This document shows, one piece after another, positions 56,462 to 64,000 of a stretch of 64,000 bases of DNA. How positions within the stretch are numbered: the first letter of the stretch is position 1; each line of letters starts with the position of its first letter. The DNA is from Hawksworthiomyces lignivorus (lineage: Eukaryota; Ascomycota; Sordariomycetes; Ophiostomatales; Ophiostomataceae): the NCBI GenBank assembly GCA_002917075.1, contig NTMA01000048.1, positions 186,001-250,000 of the forward strand. The letters run 5' to 3'. Position numbers and translations under genes: made by a program. The notes beneath the pieces are model-generated. The model was given only the letters and a program-made list of their open reading frames with translations. It was not told where the DNA came from and did not search any database.

Positions 56462-58142
56462 ATGGCAAATGTCGCAGTCAATCATCATGGGTCTGCCTTG
56501 CACAGCACGAAGAGGCAGTTCCGTGCTTATAATATCGCTGTGATTTTTGCTATGGCTTTTGGCTCCATCGCCATGGGCTACAGTGCTAGCATTATTGGCA
56601 CAACTCTCGCCCAGCCAACATTTGTGAGCTATTTCGAGCTCGCAACGCGCCCCAATGGCACATCTCTCATCTCTGCAATGAACGGACTCTTTCAGGCTGG
56701 AGCTTTCTTTGGTGCGCTGTGTATCTCCTGGGTGGCTGATGCATTCGGGCGCAAGATGAGCATTACTATTCCAGCACTACTCGTCATTATATCTGGTGCC
56801 CTTCTTGCTGGTTCTGTCCATATTGCCATGTTTCTTGTATTTCGCTTTGTTGCTGGCATGGGATCCTTTTGGCTACTCGGCTCTATCCCCGTGTGGATGA
56901 CAGAGATCGTTCCACCTCGGAACCGTGGCCTTCTGGTTGATATACACTCAGCCGCACTGCTTTTTGGCTACGCCTGGGCTTCATGGATGGGTTTTGGGTT
57001 CTATCATTTGAACTCGAAGGATGCGTGGCGCGCTCCTCTGGCAATGCAGTGCCTTCCCGCTCTTATAGTGGTGTGCGCTATGCCATTTTTGCCCGAGTCA
57101 CCGCGGTATCTTATCCAAAAGGGCCTCCACGAGGAGGCGCGGACGGTCTTGGCCAGGCTCCACGAGGCCAACGAAGCAGAAATCGAGTTGGCCCAGATTC
57201 AGGCTCAAATTAATCTTGACAATTCTCTGCCGCATAGCTGGACTTCTTTGCTAACCAAGAAATCGTACCGAAAACGTGCTATTCTTGCCCTTGGTCTGGC
57301 TTGTGGTATTCAGTTCACAGGTGTTCTTGTTATTAACAGTAGGTCCACCGTGCCAAATAAGAGTGACTCACAAGATTTCTAATATGTTACCATTAGATTA
57401 CGGATCTATCATCTACGGCGGTCTAGGGTATGGAGAAGAAAAGCAGCTTTTATTTTCCGCCATCTTTAATACTCTAGGCTGGATTTGTGGCATCGCTGCA
57501 GTATTCATCATCGACTTGATTCCCCGGCATCAGCTTATTTTCATTGGTGCTGTTTGCGTTACCACAACTCTCGTCGTCGAAGCAGCACTTGTCGCCAACT
57601 ATCCCGTTGGTCCAGGTCAAAATGACAGCGCACTTAGGGCTGCGGTAGCTATGATTTTCTTATACATTGTGAGTATAATCTTTTTTTCATCATATATATA
57701 CCCATATATTGTAGTTGACCAACAATGTGAATTTTTTCAATAGGTATTCGCCGAGCTCTTGCTTGACGGAACACAATATGTTTACTTCGCCGAGCTCTTT
57801 CCGCAGCACCTGCGAGCCAAGGGTATGACTATTGGGATGGCGGCCATCTCTCTTATGAATGTTATGTGGTTGCAATCGGCTCCGACTGCATTTAAAAATA
57901 TCTCATGGAAATTTTATCTTTGTTTCATCATTCCGGCTTATCTCTTCGCCATAGCGTGTCTGCTTTTCTATCCGAACACGAAAGGCCTCGCTTTGGAAGA
58001 GCTAGCCGCTATCTTTGGAGATGAAGTTAAAACAGATGTATTTCTAGCGGATGGTAATTCTGAGCCTATCAAGGCATCTCATATTGATAAGGAGTCAGAA
58101 CTGACGGGCTCATCGCCCGAACACTTGGAGAACACGGCGTAA
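56462..58142 (+). CDS. MFS transporter of the sugar/H+ symporter family
   Basis: Twelve-span plasma-membrane permease. Exons 56,462-57,338; 57,397-57,668; 57,744-58,142 close in phase and give 515 aa. Signatures are VADAFGRKMSITIPALL (loop 2-3), RFVAGMGSFWLLGSIPVWMTE, PESPRYLIQKGLHEEARTVL in the central loop, AELFPQHLRAKGMTIG and the C-terminal YPNTKGLALEELAAIFGDE. This is the general hexose/lactose-permease-type signature. Within this cluster the cargo may be an organic acid, glycoside or aromatic compound rather than a hexose; sequence alone cannot tell. It is divergent from the zinc-cluster regulator. Confidence 0.92.
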
Positions 58143-58537
58143 CGGAGAGGAGAATAATAGGCTCCAAGCGAGAGTAATAGTTCATAGTATAGGCGCAGAA
58201 TTGTTGTGGCAAGAGTGCTACATGGTTATTCTAGGAGAAGATATCAATATTATCTCAAGACGCCATTCACAGGAACCTCTAGCGAATTGTAACCATTAGT
58301 CTTGATCTTCAGTAGTCCTGATACATTATCCAGAGCAGCTCTGTAGGAAGCGGACGGCGGACTTTCGGCAAATGGCTTTAAGTGTAATGGCGCTAGTGGT
58401 TTCTCCGCATAGCCCCAGCATATATATAGATATCACTCTTGGGCTTTAAAACCTCGCTTTCACTTTCTCCAATCTTTACTTCAGCGTTGATCCATTCAGA
58501 ATTTTATCCTCCATAACACCCGTCGAAAGTTCACACC
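58143..58537. other. Spacer before the alpha/beta hydrolase gene
   Basis: A 395-bp spacer with the hydrolase promoter. It contains GCGGACGGCGG near 58,353 and a TATATATAG stretch near 58,420 as a possible TATA region about 115 bp before the start codon. Confidence 0.45.
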
Positions 58538-59667
58538 ATGGCAGATCTAACCCTCATGATGACTGAGGGCTACACGAATCCTGAGTTGGCCAAAGTAAAT
58601 CAAGTTCGAAGAAAAAAGGATAATTAATAGGCATTCAACTGATATATGAATTTCAGATTTTGGCGACCGGGGGCCCAGTTAGCTCGCTGGACGAGACAAC
58701 AGATATCCACGCATTACGCGAGTCCTTGCGCCAGAGAAAATTGTCTCTGACTGCAGCCTCCGGCCCTTCTAATTCGTCAATTGTGGAAACGGACCACAAA
58801 GTAAAAACACGAGACGGCTCTGAAATTATCGTCCGCATTTATTATGGACCCAATAGCCAAGGTGGCCCAGTCATGGTCCTGCTCCATGGCGGTGGATGGG
58901 TTCTTGGCGGTCTGGACAATGAGGCTTTGTTATGTCGGAAATGGTGCGAGGAGGTGAGCGGCGTCAGCATTAACGTAGATTACCGGCTTGCCCCGGAGTT
59001 CAAATTCCCTATTCCGCTATTTGATTGCTACGATGCTGTGAAATGGGCAGCTGCAAATCCTGAGATTCATGGAGGTGATCTGGCGAAGGGTTTCATTGTT
59101 GCCGGGATTTCGGCAGGGGCAAATATGGCATGCGCCATATCCCACCTCGCCAGAGATGACAAAATATCTCCACAACTTAGTGGAGTATATCTCAGTATTC
59201 CCAGCTTGTTAGCACCCGAAGCGGTGCCTGCCAAGTGGAAAGACGAATACAAGAGCCGTGAGGAAAACAAAGACGCGCCAGTGTTAAATGCGGGTGCAAT
59301 CGCATTATTCAGAAGTAAGTTATCTAGTCGCACGATAGTCTTATCAATGTTTTATTAACAATAATATATAGAACTCTACGAGGATGACCCGTTATCCCCT
59401 CTCATGTCACCAGCTGTATGGCCTTCAGGCCATAAAGGTGTCCCACCTACATATCTCCAAGTAGCCGGCATGGATCCTCTAAGAGACGAAGGGCTCATCT
59501 ATGAAAAGATGCTGAGAGAGGAGTCCGAAGTTAAGACAAAGTTGGATGTTTATCCGGGTCTTCCTCATGGATTTTGGTCATGGTGGCCTACAGCAGCATT
59601 CAGCAAAGAGCAACAGAAAGACTCAATAGTTGGCTTCAAGTGGCTCCTTGGACACAACACAAGTTAG
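58538..59667 (+). CDS. Alpha/beta hydrolase, hormone-sensitive-lipase/carboxylesterase type
   Basis: An esterase of the abhydrolase_3 type. Exons 58,538-58,594; 58,657-59,314; 59,372-59,667 are in phase and give 336 aa. The oxyanion motif is HGGGW at residues 96-100, and the nucleophile Ser171 is in GISAGANM (GxSxG). The acid is likely Asp in [11 protein letters not shown], and the base is His in GLPHGFW. There is no signal peptide, so it is probably cytosolic. In the cluster it is well placed to hydrolyse an ester or lactone made by the Baeyer-Villiger enzyme, which is inference from gene order. The first exon is only 19 codons ([19 protein letters not shown]) and was chosen because the following intron closes the phase. 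Confidence 0.92.
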
Positions 59668-60172
59668 CAGCTATACTGTATTGAAATTCCTCTGCTACTA
59701 GAAAAAGACAAAAACCACAAGCAGGTAGAAACCAGTCGTCAAAGTAAAATCTAGTACCACATGACAAATATTATCCTCGCATTCAAGAACGCGCAGCCTA
59801 ACGGTAACCACCAAAAATGCGACACGCGAAATTTTCGATACACGCGATACACGCGATGCACGCGATATGCACGATATGCACGATACACACGATACACGAT
59901 ACAATGTAGTGTCGTCTCTATGGATTGTACAGTGGTTTTTAACTCTGAGAGAACAGTCGCTCTGACAAATACAATGATTTCGCGATGTAGGTGTATTACG
60001 TTGATTGTTATCCTTCTAGAACGTCTTGGCATCCGAACACTCAAACCTGGACGATGAAGCGAGGTGCCAACCCTACCTGGCGCACTTTGTGCTACTCTTT
60101 ATGTTGCTTGTATCAGCACCGAGACCTCAAAGACCAACAACCGCTACAGTCCAACTTGTAAAGATTCCAGCT
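59668..60172. other. Spacer with minisatellite, acyl-CoA synthetase promoter
   Basis: About 500 bp holding the 9-bp minisatellite at 59,836-59,906 and the promoter of the next gene. No gene seen; the repetitive frames across the array are artefacts. Confidence 0.5.
59836..59906. repeat. 9-bp minisatellite (CGATACACG family), about 8 units
   Basis: Tandem CGATACACG, CGATACACG, CGATGCACG, then 11-bp (CGATATGCACG) and shorter variants over about 71 bp. It is related to the short array at 52,006-52,032 (shared ACGCGAT junction). Confidence 0.85.
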
Positions 60173-62232
60173 ATGGCATTACGAGAAGTGCCCGATGCCC
60201 CTACACAGCGGTTGTCCGTCATTAGAGGCCCATCACATCCACCCCTTTTGGAATGCACATTCAATGATATCTTGAAGGAACGATGCAGACATCAACCAGA
60301 CAATATCGCGTTGTCGTCACAACACCAGCAAAAATCCATCACCTACAGTGAACTCCAGCAACAGAGCGAGCAACTAGCGCAGGCATTATACAAACGTAAC
60401 ATCCGAAAAGGAGACAGGGTCGGCGTTCTTCTAGGGAATCGATACGAATATGCAATTGTCGGTGGGCCATACTGTAATCCACTGACGTAGCACGTTGCAT
60501 ACTAATAAGTGAAATAGATTATGTTTGCGTGCTCGAAACTGGGCGCATATTTTACCCTCTTTAACTACGCCTATACAAGCTCTGAGCTGCTGAACGCTCT
60601 CCAAGCTACCACGCCGAAGATTCTATTTACAACGTATACAACATCTAGGTTCAACTACAAGGCGATTTTGGAGAGATTGCATAGTTGTGTCCCGGGCTTG
60701 GAATACATTGTAATACTGAGGGATTCAAGCCAACCACTAGAAGTCAATATGGTGTCGGCCGGATTTTCAAGCTACGAGAATCTCATGAAGCAGGGTTTGC
60801 TGCAACCAGAGGCTGACTTGGTAGCAATCGAAAAAGAGGTGAAAGATTCTGATATCCTCAATCTGCAATTCACGTCCGGCAGTACAGGACTTCCCAAAAC
60901 GGCATCCCTGACACAGCAGGGGATGGTGAATAGTGGGAAATACATTGGCCTGCAGATGAAAATACAGCCTTCTGATGTCATCAACGTGCCAGTGCCGCTA
61001 TTTCATGCATTTGGCCTTATTATCGGTAAGAAATGTAAAACATGCATGCTGCATCGTCTATTCCGAAGTGAAGCAATTCTGAGTATGATAATAGGCTTTT
61101 GTGCTGCTGTGATGTATGGGGCGTCTATTGTTCTCCCTTCAGAGTACTTCGATGCAGGCGCAACATTGGAAGCGGTCGAACGGTATAAGTGTACCGGCCT
61201 ATATGGCGTGACCACCATGTTTGTAGACATGTTGAGCGATGCAAAATTCTCCACAACAGAACGGTCTTCTCTCCAGTAAGTGACTACGCTGCCATGATTC
61301 TTTACACAGAAGCTAAACGGCACAATAGATTCGGCTTAATGGCTGGATCTGCCATGCCAAATGGACTTCTCACGCGAGTTATGAACAAGTTTCCCATTCC
61401 AGATATATATACGAACTGGGGCATGACAGAGCTTTCTTCTATTGCAACCATGACTACGGCAACGGATCCAGTTGATAAGAAGCTGAATTCAGCGGGAAAA
61501 CTATTACCCAACTTCATTGGAAAGATCGTAGATCCTTTAACAGAGAAAGTATTGCCTTGGGGCCAGCGAGGCGAGATTGTCATCAGCGGCTTCGGCGTCA
61601 TGCACTCCTATTATGGAGAGCCAGAATGGACACAGCGAGCCATCCGTCATCACCAACCTTGTATTATGGATGGACAAGATGTAAGTCGGGATGAGAAAGG
61701 AATTTCCAGAAGATGGATGCATACGGGTGATGAAGGCTATCTTGACCAAGATGGCTATTTTGTTATCACGGGCCGCATCAAAGATCTCATCATTCGTGGA
61801 GGAGAGAACATCTCGCCCAACGAAATTGAAGCCCGTTTATTCAAACACCCTGCTATCAAGCAATGCTCCGTCTTCGGTGTGCCTAGCGAAAGGTATGGCG
61901 AAGAAGTTGCGGCGATTCTCGAGCTCGACTATGTGGCAACACAAGGAGCACGTCCTTCACATGCTGAGATCCAAAGGTGGGTGAGACAGGAACTCAGCAG
62001 ATACAAGACGCCTGTCTACATTTGGTGGCTCGGAGACGAGGCCGCGTCGGTTCCAGCTGAATGGCCTAAGACGGCGAACGGCAAGCTGAAAAAGGGTGAT
62101 ATTCGGAAGATTGGAGAAGGTAAGTCAAATACTAGAAGATATGCCGACTGAACAGAGGACTAATCAGAGTGGTCTGTAGAACTGCTCAAACGTAGTGCAG
62201 CATCACAGCCAGGTATCCGGCCATCACTGTGA
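60173..62232 (+). CDS. Acyl-CoA synthetase (AMP-binding, ACSM/medium-chain-like)
   Basis: It activates a carboxylic acid to its CoA thioester through an acyl-adenylate. Exons 60,173-60,457; 60,518-61,025; 61,095-61,275; 61,329-62,119; 62,180-62,232 close in phase and give 605 aa. The phosphate loop is FTSGSTGLPKTASLT (214-228), with Ser where many have Thr. Other motifs are NVPVPLFHAFG, YGVTTMF, NWGMTE, the hinge YFVITGRIKDLIIRGGENIS and the C-terminal catalytic-Lys region PKTANGKLKKGDIR. The last intron replaces a short read-through tail, so the protein ends AASQPGIRPSL. This is not a canonical PTS1. The start MALREVPDAPTQ is followed directly by the family N terminus. It is convergent with the thiolase gene. 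Confidence 0.93.
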
Positions 62233-62492
62233 GGCACATCTTTTGCAGAACACAGCAATTAGACCACGTTGAATTTTTTTTCTCAGTATCCAATAAATGA
62301 GACCATATATAGTGAAATTTTATCTTCTTATTGAAGGACTGCTGAACCAGCATTGTGACGTACACGTTTATCGTAATTTTGTTTATCAGTGAGGAAGTCT
62401 TCATTTAGTCAATAATAAATCCCATTAAACTCATATTCCTCTACAGACCATGAACTTTATCTCCAGCTAGGTGGCCTAACTTGGCATGATTT
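62233..62492. other. Convergent 3' spacer
   Basis: 260 bp between the stop codons of the acyl-CoA synthetase and the thiolase. AT-rich, with no feature beyond probable 3' UTRs. Confidence 0.5.
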
Positions 62493-63861
62493 TTAAAGAC
62501 GCACGCTATTTACCCTTTGTACAATCATGGCACTGCCACCTCCTCCTCCATTGCACAGCGCAACAACACCGTACTCGCCAACCGCCAGCTGATGGACTAG
62601 GGTCGTCAACAACCTCGAGCCAGAACTCCCCAATGCGTGGCCCAAGGCAATTGCTCCTCCCTGCATGTTGATTCTTGTCGCGCTGTCATCAAGTCCGAGG
62701 ATCTGTTCTGTAACTTTGACTACGACAGCAAACGCTTCATTCACCTCCCACAGCGCAATGTCCTCCTTATTGAGGCCAGCTCGCCCAAGCGCTAGAGAAA
62801 TGGCCTTGGCTGGCGCGATTGAATAGTCGATAGGATCAACGGCCGCATCCGCATACGCTACAATCCGAGAAAGCACACGGCTTCCCTGTCCATGCTTAGC
62901 CGCCAAATCTGCGGAGACGAGCACAAGCGCGCTGGCACCGTCGTTCATCGTGCTTGAGTTGGCGGCGGTGACCGTTCCCCCACCGTCCTTGACAAAGGCT
63001 GGCCGAAGAGTAGGCACCTTGGCCTCATTTAGGTTCATGTATCCCTCGTCTTCTTGCACTATGACGACGTCTTCATCGCCGCCGCTCTGGCGCTGCTTGA
63101 TGCCCACAGGTGCAATCTCCTCGTCGAACTTGTGCTCCGCCCATGCCTTCTGCGCTCGCTTGTAGCTACGGATTGCATATGCGTCCTGCGCCTCCCGGGT
63201 GATACCGAACTCTGCTGCGGAGTGCTCCGCGCAATTTCCCATGTGGAACTGTGAATATACATCCCACAGGCCGTCCTTGATCAGACCATCCTCCAGCTTC
63301 ATGTCGCCAAAGGCTGGATTTTGGGCCGCGCGCGACACGTAGTATGGCACCCGCGACATGCTTTCCATACCTCCCGCAATTTGTGCATCCGCCAGCCCCA
63401 ACTGGATGTTCTGCGCAGCAAGCATGACCGCCTTGAGACCAGATGAACACACCTTATTGACCGTCACAGCCTCGATGGAGTTTGGCAGGCCTGCGAAGAG
63501 CATGGCTTGGCGGGCAGGCGCTTGCCCTTGACCCGCCTGGAGAACGTTTCCAACATAGATGTCGCGAATGGCTTCTATAGGAACAGATGTCTTGGACAGG
63601 GCTGCCTTTATGGCCGTTGCGCCAAGATGGGGCGCCGAGACTGATTTGAATGCGCCATTAAACTTTTCCTCGTTTCGTGTCAGATGCCAGCGGATAGCTA
63701 AAAATGCACCTCAATTTGAGACTGAGACGAACCTTTGCCGTTGGTGTTCTCGCGGCACTAATAATGTATACGTCCTGTGGACCCTTTTGCGTACTCGGGG
63801 ACACTGGCAGATGTCCCTGAATCTGGCCAAGGCGGTTTCTGAGTTTTTCAGTCGTGGTCAT
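62493..63861 (-). CDS. erg10: Acetyl-CoA C-acetyltransferase-type thiolase with N-terminal PTS2-like signal
   Basis: A thiolase that joins or splits acetyl-CoA units. Exons 63,861-63,733 and 63,662-62,493 (GT-AG, phase 0) give 432 aa. The body is of the fungal ERG10 (acetoacetyl-CoA thiolase) type: [20 protein letters not shown], nucleophile Cys115 in [54 protein letters not shown], catalytic His in [16 protein letters not shown] and the second Cys in [11 protein letters not shown]. Unlike ordinary cytosolic ERG10, the first 30 residues form an extension with RLGQIQGHL at residues 10-18, matching the peroxisomal PTS2 pattern (R/K)(L/V/I)x5(H/Q)(L/A). A peroxisomal role in a degradative pathway with the adjoining acyl-CoA synthetase is therefore likely (inference). 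It is complete within the window; its promoter continues to the right edge. Confidence 0.92.
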
Positions 63862-64000
63862 CTTAGCTAAGCCAGTTGTTTAACAAAGCATGAGATAGCC
63901 AGAACAAAACCAGTGTCAAGATTCAATCTATTGTGGCCGTCACCAGAACTTCTGCGAGTCTTGAATCAATGCCCCCCTGTATGAGCATCGTCAGGGCTGC
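63862..64000. other. Thiolase upstream region, window edge
   Basis: 139 bp of 5' flank of the thiolase gene. No further feature seen before the window ends. Confidence 0.5.

Noticed and set aside
59836..59906. Regular short repeats considered as a CRISPR-like array
   Set aside because: Units are contiguous 9-mers without spacers, in a eukaryotic context; it is a minisatellite.
60026..60172. Upstream in-frame ATG for the acyl-CoA synthetase at 60,026
   Set aside because: The extra 49 residues have no family similarity; the family N terminus begins right after the ATG at 60,173.

Overview
This window is nuclear DNA from a filamentous ascomycete, most likely a sordariomycete of the Hypocreales type. 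The signs are short spliceosomal introns of about 45-130 bp with GTAAGT/GTACGT-like donors and CTAAC/CTAAT-like branch points, strongly GC3-biased housekeeping genes, an intron-containing tRNA-Val, two Zn2Cys6 regulators and a LaeA-like methyltransferase. The assignment rests on gene style and protein families; no database search was possible.

Left part (about 3.4-23.6 kb): a conserved core block, with every recognised protein gene on the minus strand. In order: a ubiquitin C-terminal hydrolase; a long uncharacterised protein; coronin (7 exons reconstructed); tRNA-Val(CAC); the SWI/SNF-type remodelling ATPase SNF2/STH1 (3 exons); a WDR70-type WD40 protein; and a phytanoyl-CoA-dioxygenase-like protein. 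The first 3.4 kb and the long spacers hold purine-rich or AT-rich DNA with no supported gene, except three exon-like stretches at 18.85-19.65 kb.

Middle part (about 24-49.8 kb): an accessory region of AT-rich spacers, degenerate genes and niche genes. It holds a DUF3176-type membrane protein whose single intron is best explained as GC-AG, a SAM methyltransferase, a frameshifted and 5'-truncated membrane-protein pseudogene, a decayed GC-rich island, a possible MITE, a small secreted Cys-containing protein and tRNA-Arg(ACG). Next comes a sugar module of a Zn2Cys6 regulator, a GH32 beta-fructofuranosidase without a signal peptide and an MFS sugar permease. The promoters of the latter two share a palindrome, TGTCGG(A/T)CCGACA, that suits a zinc-cluster regulator. 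A PLC-like phosphodiesterase and a nine-exon LaeA-like methyltransferase follow, the latter trailed by a decayed copy of its own 3' end.

Right part (49.8-63.9 kb): seven adjacent genes resembling a catabolic cluster. They are a Baeyer-Villiger monooxygenase, an iron-alcohol-dehydrogenase/maleylacetate-reductase-like enzyme, a Zn2Cys6 regulator, an MFS transporter, an alpha/beta hydrolase, an acyl-CoA synthetase and an ERG10-type thiolase with an apparent N-terminal PTS2 peroxisomal signal. The chemistry (ketone to ester, ester hydrolysis, redox step, CoA activation, thiolysis) forms a plausible route from an imported ketone or aromatic-derived compound to acetyl-CoA. I consider this the most interesting undescribed system here. 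A 9-bp minisatellite family (CGATRSACG) sits at two intergenic places inside this cluster.
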